A stretch of 64,000 nt of DNA from Hippopus hippopus (GCA_946811185.2 OX328103.1:30932266-30996265); one strand, 5' to 3'. Numbered from the stretch's first letter, positions 49,328-61,079 are shown. The notes: generated from the letters alone by a model not told the origin. Numbers and translations are program-made.

Positions 49328-52300
49328 ATGAATAAATTAATTTATTATTTATTGATTAATAAATTAAAATCAAACAATCGAACCTGTTCCGGATCCAACG
49401 AGTAAAGTCCGCAAATAGTCTAACTTTTCTAGCGTAAACATTGTAATTAGGCTGGCTCCATCTGCAGCGCAGTTCTCGAACGCTGTACTTTGATTGACCT
49501 CGAAGTCAACAATCCTGTATAAGAAAAGTATTCCATTTCGTTCCATTACACTGTCATTACACCCTGCAGACAACCTTTTGTATCCATTTCTAAAAACATT
49601 GTGGCGGAGAATAAAATATCATAATAGAGATTTTTCCTTCTGCATTAGTGCTTTCATGTGTATGAATTTTTAGGAGTATTTTTCACAATTTGCAACAGAA
49701 AACTGAACTTTTTTAGCTTTGTTGGTGTGCGAAAACAGCAAGCGGCCTCGATGGAATGCTAAAAGATGCCAAGTTCTGGTGAAGTATTCAACAGGCATGC
49801 ATGAATAAGTGCACTAACTGCCTAGACATTTCTGGAATATGGTATTATCAAAAGGGGCGTTAACTTTTTACTGTTTTTCTAAATAATCCTCAGTTTTACG
49901 GCCCCAATGAATAAGTCGTTTTAAAAAATGGTGGGAAATGAGAAAATGCTAGTGAGCCTGAATTTGCTTGCTCCGTTTCCCTCATTTTTTTTTTTTTTTT
50001 TATGTCCTTTGAAAGTCCAGTATCATAATTTGTGTTAGACCCTACATGTCAACTGAAAATGAGCCGTGTTCTGTCAAGGGAGCTTAATGTACATGCGAAA
50101 AGTATCGACCAAGGTTGACCTGGGCCGAAACTTTTCTCTATTGGTTAATTTTCTGTCTGTCCAAGGACCAGTCTAGTCTACCTCATGATTACATCGCTTT
50201 TTAAAATCAGTAGCGATTATGGATCCAAAATTATGTGATGGCTTGCTTGGTATCATGGATCACAGAGATGCATTAAGCCCCCCTTTGCCAGAGCTTGGCT
50301 CCAATCATTTGAATTAGGATAAGTCTCAAATTTTGTCATCTGGTAAAGGACTGAAAGAAAAATGGCAGTTTGTTCAAATTAGTTAGTTGAAACAGAGAAA
50401 AATAAAATTGAAAAAAAAAATTGCAACGATAACTACTCACTTTAATAAAAATGGCACGCCGTCACTAAGGTTATGTTTTGTATAACCACATACATTCAAC
50501 AGATTAGTCCATTCTCCTGTCCCGGAACATACTGTAATATGTGGATAATGTCTGTTACTTGAATGATTGTAGCACTGATAAGCCAGTTTGCCGTTGACCG
50601 TATATACATTGCCATATATGGTTCTATTGTGGTTTAAGCGAGGTTTTCCACACGCTGAAATAAATGATATTTGAGTTAACAAACGAAAACAACAATAGCA
50701 GCAATATCAGCAAAAAAAAATCAGAAAAGGATGATGATTAGGAGCAGAAGCAAGGACAGCAGGACCTGGAAAAACAGGAAAAGAATGAGTAGGAAATATA
50801 GCTGCAGGAGATGAAGGAAAAGAAAAAAGGATGAACAAGAGGTGGAGAGAAGCAGGTGGAAAGCAGAAGGATAAGGAGAAGCAGCAGGTAGGGAGCAGAA
50901 GGATAGGGAGTAGCGGTTGGGGCAGGAGCAGTAGGACGAGGAGGAGCAGGAGGAAGATCGGGATCTGGAGCAGAAGCGACAGTTGGAGGAGCAGCATCAG
51001 GAGAAGGAGCAGCAGGTAAAGGAACAGAAGGGGAGGAACAGCAATATGAGGCACAGCAGCAGGAGAAAAAGAAGCTGCAGGAGAAGAAGCAGCGGCAGAA
51101 AGAGCAGAAGGAGGAGCAGCTGCAGGAGGCGGAGGAGCAGCAGCAATGGGCGGAGGAGCAGTAACTGAAATAAGAGGAAAACCAGTAGCAGCAGCAGCAG
51201 GAAGGAAGAACCAGAGGCAGGAGGAGGAGCAGCAGCTAGAGCATCAACAGGGGGACTAGCAGCGAAAGGAATAGCAGCGGCAGTAAGAACAGAAGCAGCA
51301 GCTGAGACAGAAGGAACAGAAGCAGGGGGAGGAGCTATGAGGACTTCAGGAACAGCAGAAGGAGGATTAGCTGAAACAGGAAAAAACGAAGGATGAGCTG
51401 CAGCAGGAGTAGAAATAGAAGGAACAGCACAGCAGCAGGAGCATGAGAATGAGGAGCAGCAGCAGCATCGGGGAAAGTGATCGCAGGAGGAGGAGTAGCA
51501 GACAATGAGAAGAAGACGAAGCATGAGGATACTCGATACTTTTTTGAAGAATGTTTAAAAGTATTCATAATTATATATCAACTTTTAAACCTAGGAATGG
51601 TTTAGTATAAATGGCAAATTCCTCTTCCATTCAGAAGAAAAGTAAACCATGTTTATAAAAAATGTTTGGCAATATGAGTAATGTTAAGTGAAGACATATA
51701 GATGGAAAAATAGATATATCAAAGTTAATATAATAAATTAATAAATATGAGAAAAAACAAACACACAAAATGTTGGGATATTTGAATGACAAGCTGTAAT
51801 TTTTTTCATTCTTCTGCCATAAACATGGTCCATTCACCGACCATTCTTAACATAAGAACATTCTTAGTCTTATTCTCGAGAATTTTCTGAAGTTCAAAGT
51901 AACACAACTTCTGATTGGCTAAACCAAATGGTTTAGCCAATCAGAAGTTGTGTTACTTTCAAATCTAAAAAGTTCTTGAAAATAAGGCAAAGAATATTCT
52001 TAAGAATGGTTAGTGAATACGGATCTTGATGTATCGGACGGTCTGATGTTTGTCCATATCTCCACTCCCCTTACAATGGTATCAGTCATAGTAATTCTTA
52101 TCGAATGCCAATATACTTGTCATGTTTGTGATAGTCAACAAAATAAATACCGGTACAAAACAATAAGGACTAATTTACCGAAATGATCGCAAGTTTCCAC
52201 AGATTGCATGAAACAACTTTGACTGGCGTTACACGACAAACAGTTAACTTCAGTCTGAAATACAAAAAAAAAAGTTCATACTCAGACGCAATTCAACCCG

Positions 52301-54618
52301 TATCCCGCCAAATAACTGAAATAAAACTTTTAAGCCGATTGTAAAAAACCCAAATTTTGCTATTTCAAAGGTATTTTTGGTGGGAAAATATGTCCTAAAC
52401 GGACAGTGTAGATCAAAGATCAGACTGCACGTTCTGTGCAGTCTGATCTTGATCAACACTATCAGCAAAAGGTCGGTGAGTCGCGCTTAGCAGCCTAACG
52501 AATAAATCTTTCAGCACCGTTTACAATCTGTATTATATATTGAAGCCAACCTCTTTCCACGGCTGAAAATACAATCTACAGATACTAGGAAAGATTTCTA
52601 TTATAAAGTCTTAACTAAATAAGTGGACGGTTGGATCCAAGATCAGACTACAGTTCTGTGGGCATTTGTTGGCGGCATAGAACAAGATCAGGCTGCATAT
52701 AGTGTGCAGCTCGACCTTGGATAAATGCCGTCCGCTTGTTGTAGTCAAGCCTATAAAATTAACATTTTTCTGAGTTATAGTGGACTGAACTTTCCGCCTT
52801 CCAATGAGATCGAGTTTACCCTTAGACTGCTAAGCGCGACTCACTGACCTTTTGCGAACAGTGTAGATCAAGACTGCACAGAACGTGCAGTCTGATCTTG
52901 GATCTACACTGTCCGATACGAAGAAAATTTTTCCTAAAACATATCTTTGAAATAGTAACATTTGGGGTTGTACGATCGGATTGAAAGTTTCATTTCAGTT
53001 ATTTAGCAGGTTGATGGTTAGTATATTAGGAGCTAAAAGAGTTTAACAGTACAGTCAAAAACCAACGATTGCCTTATTTCTGTCTGTCAATTCATTTTTC
53101 GTTTGTCTGTGAAATGCACATTAGTATATTTGTGTTCTGAACTCCCTCTTCAACATTGCTGTCATTGATCCGAAATTTCAGTAAAAAAATGTTTGAAGTT
53201 AAAAACACAATTTTCCTTTTAACCCTTAACCACACTATCCCGTGTTTTAACGACAGTTTTTTCACAGGAGTGTCCTTGGGCAAGACACTTCAGAGCCCTA
53301 GCCTAGTACTGGTGAAACCCGGGAAAACATGAATATGTGAGCTGTCGCTGTGATATGACTGAAATAATGTTGAAAGTGGCGTCAAACACCATTCAAACAA
53401 ACAAATTAACAAATTTAACGACAGTGAGGGGAGAGTCGTTGAAAACATTGCTGGAAAAAGAGAGAATTTGTTGTTGTTGTTTTTTTTTTTTATTCCCACG
53501 GGTTTTTTTTTTTTTTAGCCCTTTCAAAGATAATTCCATCCTTCTAGACACATTATAATATGTCGTCTATAAGTGCTTTCAAATTAGAAAAGTCTAAAAT
53601 TTTGTTGTGTGGTAAAGAGTTGAGCGTTGAGGAATTATCTCCCCTTGAACTTAGACATTTTTTTCACTAGGCTAGGTTTGAACTAGATTGGTTACTTTCC
53701 CTGCGACAGCAAAGTGGATTTGAGCCAAGCTCTGGCAAAAGGGGGTTTAATGCATCTCCGTAATGCATGATATTAATCAAGTTATAACATAATTATAGTT
53801 TTATAACAGCCGCTTTTTTTAACAATCGACTTAATCTTGAGGTAGACTGGTCCTTGGACATACAGAAAGCTGATCAATAGCGAAAAGTTTCGGCCCAGGT
53901 CAGCCTGCGCGGACTGCTCAGGCTGGCCTGGGTCGATACTTTTCGCAGATGCATTAAGCCCCCTTTTCACAGAGCATGGCTCATATGTATAACGGGGATT
54001 GGCCGAATTTAAGTTGGAAGAATTTGTGGCCCGACCCCATTCATTTATTGAATAAAATATGTTTAAACTAAGCTATAACGGGAACCAGCTTAGGTTTGAG
54101 CTACTACCTTCTGTCAGAGGGGATTGGAAGGGGGGATAAAGTCACTATTTTTGACAGATTCTAGTTTTGACCAGCTATGAGATGGAAGTATCAGGGAAAC
54201 TGATGGTAGAATAAGAAGAGTCTGTACGATTTCAAACAATGAAAAGTAGAATTATTTAAAAACTATCTTGTTGCATAATGCGAAATTTAAGAGTTCCGGT
54301 TCGAATCGCCATTACAAAAGATCAACGTTAAATAAATTTTGGAATTGTTCAGATCGAATTTCTTGACAGGGAAAATATAATCCTAATTAAACGCTGGTCT
54401 TAGATCTAAGTTCTGTCGGCTTTCCTGTGAATTCTTTCCGAAATCGACACAAACTTGCGTTAAGACCTGAAAAAAAACTGCTTTTTCGTTAACGCTTGTA
54501 AAAGATGCTAGTCGCTAGGATTTACTTTACCTCTTCCCTAGTAAAAAGACAGGATCGTTTTGAAAATAAGTCGTGGTTGGCGAAACAAAATAATTAGTTC
54601 TTTTTTTTTTTTTTTTTT

Positions 54619-54663
<45 letters not shown>

Positions 54664-54678
54664 TTCCTTCCTTCCTTC

Positions 54679-54731
<53 letters not shown>

Positions 54732-55897
54732 TTTCTCTCTTTCTGTCTTTCTTCATTTATATATGCATTTTTTTATGTAGGCCTATTTATTTATTTATTT
54801 ATTTATTTATTTATTTTTGCCATAGCGAAGTAGGGTCAAGGGAATCAGAGAAAAGAAGGGTCGTGTAAGCGGAAGCGTTGCTATTTTAGGCCTAATTGCA
54901 CCTTTGAAATGACTGAAACGTCTCTTTCATCACTTCAGCCCTCTATGGATTAATGAATGTAAATATTGGCATTTATACAATGGATTACTTGCAAAACCAT
55001 TTAGCTTTTGCCATGTTCATAACAAACGAAATATGTTTGAAATATTGCCACTAATTGAAATATTGTTCACTACATGCGATATCACCACCATTTTTTATGT
55101 GTGTCTCAGCCAAAAGATTACACACTTTATTCATATATCGGCAACTTTTAAGGCTTTGGTATGCCAGGGCCAGTGTATATTGATTTTTTTTTTTTTAAAG
55201 TAAAACTCATCCGGTCATATAACTGCAGTTTTTGTAGTTGACAGAGCGGAAAATCAGTTTGGGAAAGGGAAAAAAATAGTGGTTAACAGCACTCATTTTT
55301 TTTTTTACTTTGTTACCGAAAATCTGTTTTCTTTCGATTTGAAAAAAAAGAAAAGAAAGAACGATCAATGTGTCAGAAAATACATGTGCCCGCAAATAGG
55401 CCGGCAGGTGCCCGCAAAGTAAACAATACTATATTTTTTACCAATCGCAAATTACTATTTTCTCAACTGTGTATATCAATACCAATTAAAGAGATGGGTC
55501 AAAAGCCAGTTTATTTATCTACGGTGAAAAACGGTATTGTTAAAAAGTTAAGTAGTGCTAATGGTTGAATTACCGTATTTAGTCTAGCCCAGGACACAAA
55601 CCCGGCCGTCTTGTCTTCCGCCACACGGACACTCAGCGTTCCTGTATAGTGTGTCAAAGAACAGACACGCCCCCTTGGTCTGTAATTACCCACAATACAA
55701 CTCGTCGTTGATTTACACAATGTTACACAGTCGTCAATGCTCGTAATAGATGTTGTTTTAAAAAAATGTCGTTCGTCACTCGAGTCTACCGACCGAAATA
55801 CTGGTTTTACAAGAGTTGCGGGCACAATCACTCCAGTCGACGGTATGAACATTGTGAAACATACAACTTGCGTCACACTGAGAATTTGAAAAGTCAT
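48352..55897 (-). CDS. Secreted PAN/apple-sushi-C-type lectin protein
   Basis: Five exons on the minus strand: 55897-55574, 52254-52179, 50654-50441, 49514-49384, 48575-48352; 969 bases, 322 residues, all phases consistent. Residues 1-27 are a hydrophobic signal peptide (MTFQILSVTQ...). Residues ~30-108 are PAN/apple-like with Cys57, 61, 67 and 79. Residues 109-134 form a four-Cys linker. Residues 135-190 are a sushi/CCP domain (Cys135, 161, 176, 189; Trp182 in GTGEWTN). Residues ~199-322 are a C-type lectin domain with GASL (224-227), YWV (251-253) and LNDIQC, and Cys220, 293, 309 and 317. The EPN/QPD sugar motif is replaced by YNLNTDGN, so classical Ca-dependent mannose or galactose binding is not predicted. 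No transmembrane segment. Likely a secreted recognition molecule (inference). An in-frame Met 13 codons upstream (55936) is an alternative start. The exon-4 donor (CAG/GTTCGA) is the weakest splice site. Confidence 0.85.
48670..48901 (-). repeat. Family-1 MITE in a lectin-gene intron
   Basis: atcacacacacccgtg, cgaccctgagcagg, stem tgctgataaccagc and gtcgtctgcaaatgc. It lies 95 bp from the last exon of the lectin gene. Confidence 0.7.
48898..49103. repeat. Family-2 MITE, diverged
   Basis: ttaatctttatcctgcgg to aaatggttaagggttaa with a weak centre (gatcaaattgcacgtatgtgc). Confidence 0.6.
49230..49280. repeat. Family-2 core fragment
   Basis: agtcagactgcacaaaatttgcaatctgat. Confidence 0.45.
49291..49327. 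repeat. (ATCT)n microsatellite
   Basis: About nine units of atct. Confidence 0.95.
49740..49862 (+). mobile_element. SINE 3' fragment
   Basis: acaggcatgcatgaataagtgc and ctgcctagacatttctgg resemble the SINE tail. Confidence 0.45.
49860..50353 (-). repeat. Family-1 MITE split by a family-3 insertion
   Basis: ttaactttttactg and a decayed hairpin (gtgggaaatgagaaaatgctag) are interrupted at about 50060. The remaining arm (aatcatttgaattaggataagtc, gtcatctggtaaagg) resumes at 50309. Confidence 0.7.
50060..50309. repeat. Family-3 hairpin MITE nested in family 1
   Basis: gagccgtgttctgtcaagg to ccagagcttggctcc; the central palindrome is partly deleted. Confidence 0.75.
50706..51540 (+). repeat. Purine-rich (GCA/GGA)n tract in a lectin-gene intron
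   Basis: Over 830 bases the plus strand is almost pyrimidine-free in long runs, built from cag, gga, gaa and gca triplets (aggagcagcaggaggag type). Long frames open on both strands but encode only Arg/Ser/Gly or Leu/Pro/Ser/Ala runs, so they are not genes. It lies in intron 2 of the lectin gene. Confidence 0.9.
51831..52024. repeat. Family-5 palindromic element, complete
   Basis: The tip ccattcaccgaccattctt and its complement aagaatggttagtgaatac enclose a centre ctgattggctaaacc/ggtttagccaatcag (51913-51945). Almost the whole element folds on itself. Related to 18402-18828. Confidence 0.8.
52290..52502. repeat. Family-2 MITE, nearly complete
   Basis: ttcaacccgtatcccgcc to gcgcttagcagcctaacg; stem 52399-52463. 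Confidence 0.8.
52620..52745. repeat. Family-2 fragment, diverged
   Basis: gatcaggctgcatatagtgtgcagctcgacc core with partial arms. Confidence 0.5.
52815..53020. repeat. Family-2 MITE
   Basis: ttacccttagactgctaag to ttatttagcaggttgatgg. One arm has lost the gatcaagatca word. Confidence 0.8.
53219..53622 (-). repeat. Family-1 MITE split by a SINE
   Basis: ttaacccttaaccacac to tgtggtaaagagttg. It is interrupted at 53258-53413; its hairpin has decayed into T runs (53462-53518). Confidence 0.75.
53258..53413 (+). mobile_element. 5'-truncated SINE nested in family 1
   Basis: The 12-base word tttaacgacagt is present on both sides (53246-53257 and 53414-53425), a clear target duplication. The body has ccttgggcaagacac, gagctgtcgctgtgatatg, ctgaaataatgttgaaag and the tail caaacaaacaaattaac. 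No tRNA-like head. Confidence 0.85.
53722..53986. repeat. Family-3 hairpin MITE, complete
   Basis: gagccaagctctggcaaaag to ttcacagagcatggctcat; strong centre around gtcagcctgcgcggactgctcaggctggcc (53898-53927). Confidence 0.85.
54600..54742. repeat. (TTTC)n microsatellite with poly-T head
   Basis: Poly-T 54600-54618, then about 30 TTTC units with a TTCC variant block at 54663-54680. In intron 1 of the lectin gene. Confidence 0.95.
54785..54818. repeat. (TTTA)n microsatellite
   Basis: About eight ttta units. Confidence 0.9.
55380..55562 (+). repeat. Family-6 repeat copy
   Basis: cccgcaaagtaaac, ttaccaatcgcaaattac, gggtcaaaagccag and acggtgaaaaacgg match 59640-59890. It abuts the donor of lectin exon 1 (55574). 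Confidence 0.65.
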
Positions 55898-56049
55898 GTT
55901 TGCTTTGACGACAACTTGTACACATTTGGACCACAAACATCAACAGTTTCAAAGTAAAGCAACAAGGCACGTAGGGTTTGAGTCACCCTGAGAAATCCGT
56001 GTTTAGAATCATTAGTGATCATTGAGACCTGAATGTTAAAACTTAGTCT

Positions 56050-56273
56050 CTAACCCATTACCAAAATAATCCCCTGTTTTGATCCGGAGGGAAAATGATT
56101 TGAAAACATTGCGGGACAAAGGAGAAAATGCTGGTTACCAGCATTTTCTTCTTTTCCCGCAATGTTTTCTACTCTTTGAAGAACGAATTCCATCATTTGA
56201 GCCAAAATTTGGTCTGTTGTCTGCATATGTTTGCAAGTTCAAGTCTAAAATATGTTACCTAGCAAGGGGTTAA
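56050..56273 (-). repeat. Family-1 MITE
   Basis: ctaacccattaccaaaat to cctagcaaggggttaa; hairpin 56111-56166. Confidence 0.8.
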
Positions 56274-56279
56274 ATGTTT

Positions 56280-58110
56280 CAAATAGGAAAAATGTAAAAT
56301 GCTGACAAACTTAGTCACACACAGAATTTCAGTTCGGCAAGTCCTATTTATGTTCAGCACTTTTAATAGTTAATGGGAAAAAACTCATAACCAAGTGGTA
56401 AATTTTTATTGTAACAAATGCGCTGAAACGAAACCACCGTGTCGATAATCCGCCATGACATTCACCGGAAGTTCAATTACTGAGTCCCAGGACGAAAAAA
56501 ATAAATGAAGTCTTTGAAATTGTCGTTAAGACCAATTTTCTTCTCATTTTTCCCACTGTATTAATGCAATTGTACTCTTCGCCATTCATATGAAATGGCG
56601 TATAAAATGCAATTATTCCGTTTGATTATCATGACCGGGAAATAGTTCCTTCGAAATTTGATTAAATTGTCGGTAAAAAACTGCAAAAATATAATTGGTT
56701 TGAAATAACTTTCGCCAAGCGGCTATATATTTAGTTTTTTAAGGATATCAATATTTACTATACTTTGCCTTCAAAGTAGTGCTGGAACAAACTGCATCTA
56801 CAATCCTAAAATATCACAGTAAACACTGGCTGGTTTACATGCACATGTATTTAAAGCCCCACGCCCTCTTCAAACCCCCCCCCCCCCCATTTTCTTATGG
56901 AGGGTAAAAATCATCAAGATAAATGAAAAAAGGATCGAACTTTAGTAACAGCATTCCTGTTTACATTGATTGCGTACTGAAAATAGCCCACGCAAAAATA
57001 AAAAAAAAATGACCAGGAGGCGGAGAGATGCAGGCGCATAACTTATTAGGAAGAAGACAAAGTATTAAATATGGTATTAATAAGCAGTATCGAAATACTT
57101 CGAGGTACATATACGTTTGCGTGCCTTTTTTTATTTCTACTTTAAGATATCCCGGCAGTATGCAAATTACCTCACACCTCATTGCCATATTTCGAGTAAT
57201 GCCTCGAAATATGTATAACAGGGTTTTTTTTTTTCTCGTTATTGTTCTATCAATTAAAGGTGGCCCTTCAGATTTTGGGACGAAAATTTTACAAAAATAC
57301 AAAAAAAAAAATCATCCTTATACTCCCAAAGCCTTTTAATTTTCATTCATAAAACCCCAGTAGTCGAAAACCATCCGACAACAAGAGAAATTAGAGATTT
57401 ACTACGGCCCAGGTCGACACTGACCGGAAACACGGTCTATTTTTACATGAGCAACTCGCTCATTTACATACTGGAAATACATAGACGAAGCTTCAAACAT
57501 AGCGCCCGAAGAAGACATTATGGAAAATAATTACATATTTGTTATGTTATGGAATTTAAGCGTCATTAGTCACACGCCAGTCACTTGACATTCCCACAAC
57601 GCTTTTCTTTTTTTGGCGCGAAATCTAAAATTACCTTAAGAGGCTACGTAGCCTTTTAAGGGAACACCATCAAAAAAAATTTTTTTTGTAATTTTATGAT
57701 TCTTAATTATTGATGATTTGTATTGTTTTTTCATATAAATTTCAGTGATATATATATTTTTTAATTTGGTGAGATGTGAAAAATCTAAATACCCACCTTT
57801 AAAGCTTCAGTGAAATAACAACTTTCTCGTAACTATTCTGAAACTATTGTCTACCTATTCAATGGCTTACTTTGATTTGTTAGCCTATCGCTTTCATCAA
57901 AGAGGGTATGAGGCTTTAAAATTTGTTTTTATATGGTCATTGGACCTGAAAGACGTTTTTTGAAAAACCCATTTTTCATAATTTCCTTCAAAGCTTTAGC
58001 AGCTAATATACTTTAGAATATAAATTAGCCATAGAAACATTTAAATTTGAGATCTTAAAAAAGAAATGAAAGTCTATGTACTATTGGCATGATAAAACTA
58101 TAGGCCTAAA
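56280..58110. other. Intergenic stretch with little recognised
   Basis: AT-rich; poly-C at 56875-56889; a 12-base palindrome ggctacgtagcc near 57642. No supported exon or family 1-3 element. Confidence 0.4.
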
Positions 58111-58114
58111 TACA

Positions 58115-58325
58115 CTTGAGCAATGCACAGTCCGCGCAGGCTGACCCAGGGCGAAACTTTACGCTATTTGTCAATTTTCTGTATGTTCAAGGACGAGTCT
58201 ACCTTATGATTAATTCGGTTGTTTAAAAAATGGCTATTATGGATCCATAATTAAGTGATGACTTGCTTGGTATAATTCATTGGAGATGTATTAAGCCCCC
58301 TTTTGCCAGAGCGTGGTTCATTTTT
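58115..58325. repeat. Family-3 hairpin MITE, half copy
   Basis: It starts at the centre (acagtccgcgcaggctgaccc) and continues to gccagagcgtggttcat. Confidence 0.75.
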
Positions 58326-58329
58326 AATT

Positions 58330-59235
58330 CACCTGAAACAAATATCTCTTCAAGTACGCACTTTTCTTGAGCAAAACCTTTAGTCCGTGTTCCAGTAGTA
58401 AGACAATGTAATAAATACGTCCATATGAGAAAAATGTCGTAAACGTGCAAAAAAAAATATCCTTAAATAAATGATGTTTATGGTATAATTCTATCAGACT
58501 TAAGTATTTGTTTAATAATGAAAATCAACACCACAATTGTTACTGGCATAAAAAATATATCTCAATAAACTGTCGGGAAAATCGCACATCATATGATGTA
58601 TAATTAGAGAAGAGAACAAAAATCGTATGAGTAAAGGGATTAGAGAAATAAAACAAAATCTTTATCTCACGAAATCAGCTCTAGCTTTAAAGACAAACAA
58701 GGGGAAAAAAGAAGGAATATAGTTTTGTAGGAAAGGAAAAACTTTTTTTTAATATATAAATCTTAAGTAAATCTCAGATCACACAAGGTCATAGATAATT
58801 AAAAACTAACGTAGTTCTTTGCAAAAACCGTTTCGCATCAGCACAATGACAGCGTGACAGTGTTCTCCAATATACATACATGTACAAAAAAAATTAGAAA
58901 AATATGCAAATGCTTGTCGTTATTCACAACCACTGTACTAAAATTTACAACAATATGACTCTTAATTTAACATCCGCTCTCACTGGTCTATATTGAAAAG
59001 AGATCATTTCTAAATCAGATTAATTCCAGAACGTGTACTCTATGTCTAGAACGAAGATATTTATGATCTGTGTCTATGCTCAATCGCACTTATCGTATTC
59101 TTTGTCGGATTCAGGTATTAAGGTATATAGAGTGCATCACGAAAACCTGTGACTATTCAAAATGCATGGATGAACTCTGGCAGTATCGCCGTAACTCACC
59201 CAGTATCGCACAAAGTTTCTGTTATAGGAGACTGT
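58330..59235. other. Intergenic stretch with nothing recognised
   Basis: AT-rich; no supported element or exon. Confidence 0.4.
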
Positions 59236-59237
59236 TA

Positions 59238-59325
59238 GTTTAATCCTGTCGGGGATTTTAGAATTTTAAGCGTACAATGTAGATCAAGATTAGACTGTAC
59301 CGGACATGAATTCTGATTTTTTACC
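59238..59325. repeat. Family-2 fragment
   Basis: ttaatcctgtcggggat arm, then agatcaagattagactgtacc. Confidence 0.5.
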
Positions 59326-59639
59326 CACCTGCCTTGTTTAAGATATTGTGACCAAAGTGACTAAAACTAGAAAGTTGAAAGTCTTGCGCCGTATTTACAA
59401 GATTACCAGTTCGATTCTAGCTCTAAATTCAAGCAAGAAATATCTTTTAAGAGGGATAGACGGCGTAAACGATACTAGAATAATATTTAAGCTCTTTTGT
59501 GGCTCCATGTGAAGTAAAAATGCTGAAAACTAACCTCGTGAGCTATTGCCTTGTTTTCCTCGCCGTTTTTCATTTTGTGAAAAAGTAGTATTGGTTATAA
59601 AAATGTTTAATTTCCAAATAGAACAAGAAAAGGATGATT

Positions 59640-59890
59640 TTTTATTCCATTAATTTGCTACGGTATGAATCAAGGCCCGGGGTATCGATTAGCGGTAGCA
59701 ACGCTGGTAAATAATGGTTTCGTAAATGTGCAAGCAAATATGGCAGCAGGGGCCCGCCGAATAAACACGGGCACATTTTTTACCAATCGCAAATTACCAT
59801 CCATTCATTCTATATCAGTGCCAAGAAGTAGATCAAAAGCCAGCGCATTCAGCTACGCTGAAAAATTGCCGTTTGATTGGCTGAACTGAC
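59640..59890 (+). repeat. Family-6 repeat copy
   Basis: Best copy of the family: caagcaaatatggcagc, ttaccaatcgcaaattacc, gatcaaaagccagcgc and cagctacgctgaaaa. The 74-codon frame here is part of the repeat. Confidence 0.65.
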
Positions 59891-60204
59891 CGCAAGTCTA
59901 GGTATTTCGAATTAGGAACACTCTCTTTGTAGTGACTAGAAATAAAATCTCCTCCGGGATCGTGTTTATTCTAACAATTCTAAATCGAAGTCTGATTTGA
60001 TATCATAGGCGGCTAGCTATCTGGGCACGTAATCACCATCCATGTTAAATTATATTCTCAGTGGAATTCTAGCGAATTTTTCTCCTGAAGATTCACAGTA
60101 ACACAATTCCGATCAGCTGAAGCAAATAGCCTACCAACCAGAAATTATTTTACTAATTTAGAATTAGACAAAGGTTGCAATTTAGATTGGGTAAGTGATT
60201 AAGG

Positions 60205-60245
60205 TCCCTGATTGGCTGAGACGTTCTGTCTCGGCCAATCAGATT
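60205..60245. repeat. Short hairpin
   Basis: ctgattggctgagac and gtctcggccaatcag are inverted arms around a 5-base loop. The attggct/agccaat motif echoes family 5. Confidence 0.65.
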
Positions 60246-60294
60246 GCTTGGCTTCGAATTTAGAATAAGAACAATATGACCGATGTTCTGTATA

Positions 60295-60532
60295 AAAGGA
60301 GCTTAATTCATCTGCAAAAAGTATCGACCTATGTGGACTGCGCAGGCTGACATGTGTCGAAACTTTGTGCTCTTTGTAAATTCTCAGCATGTCAAAGGAC
60401 CACTCTATCTCATTATATCGTCAGTTTTTAGACAAAATGGGTTTTAAGGATCCGTAATCACATGATGACTTGTATGTTGCATTACAGAGATGCATTAAAC
60501 CCTCTTCTGCTAAAGCATGACTCCTATATACA
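60295..60532. repeat. Family-3 hairpin MITE
   Basis: aaaaggagcttaattcatctgc to ctaaagcatgactcc; centre partly decayed. Confidence 0.7.
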
Positions 60533-60570
60533 ATGATTGGTCAACATGATCCGGATTTTTGAAAAAAATA

Positions 60571-60838
60571 TTTGAGCCGTGCTCTGTGAAAAGGGGGCTT
60601 ATTGCATCTGCGAAAAGTTTCAACCCAGGTCAGCCTGCGCAGTCCGCGCAGGCTGACCTGGGCCGAAACTTTTCGCTATTGGTCAGTTTTCTGTATGTCC
60701 AAGGACCAGTCTATCTCATGATCCAGTCGATTGTAAGACTAAGTGGACTTTATGGATCCAAGGTCATGTGATGACTTGCCTGGTATAATGCATCACGGAG
60801 ATGCATTAAGCCCCCTTTTCACAGAGCATGACTCATTT
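60571..60838. repeat. Family-3 hairpin MITE, best copy
   Basis: gagccgtgctctgtgaaaag to ttcacagagcatgactcat. The central palindrome at 60617-60675 is nearly perfect (caggtcagcctgcgcag/tccgcgcaggctgacctg). Confidence 0.9.
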
Positions 60839-60934
60839 ATATGAAATTGAAATTCCTTTACTAAGATCACCAGTAATTTGTTGAAACTAGCCGGTTATAA
60901 ATTCTGTGGGCAGTCTTTACCAAAATGCTTGGGG

Positions 60935-61078
60935 GCGTGTCTCCAGAGCTAAGAGGTTATGGATCTAGTATTGTCATCAGGAAATCATGGTTCGATTTTC
61001 TCTGCAAGCACTGGTCACGTTATGCATTTCCTAGACAAGGCACTACACAGAGCTTAGTATCTATGAAATCCTGCAAAT
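60935..61078 (+). mobile_element. SINE fragment with tRNA-like head
   Basis: gctaagaggttatgg and catggttcgattttc resemble a decayed tRNA head; gcactggtcacgtta and cctagacaaggcac belong to the body. Confidence 0.5.
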
Positions 61079-61079
61079 A

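Noticed and set aside
50707..51524. Several long open frames on both strands
   Set aside because: They are low-complexity readings of a purine-rich triplet tract; no domain, start context or splice support.
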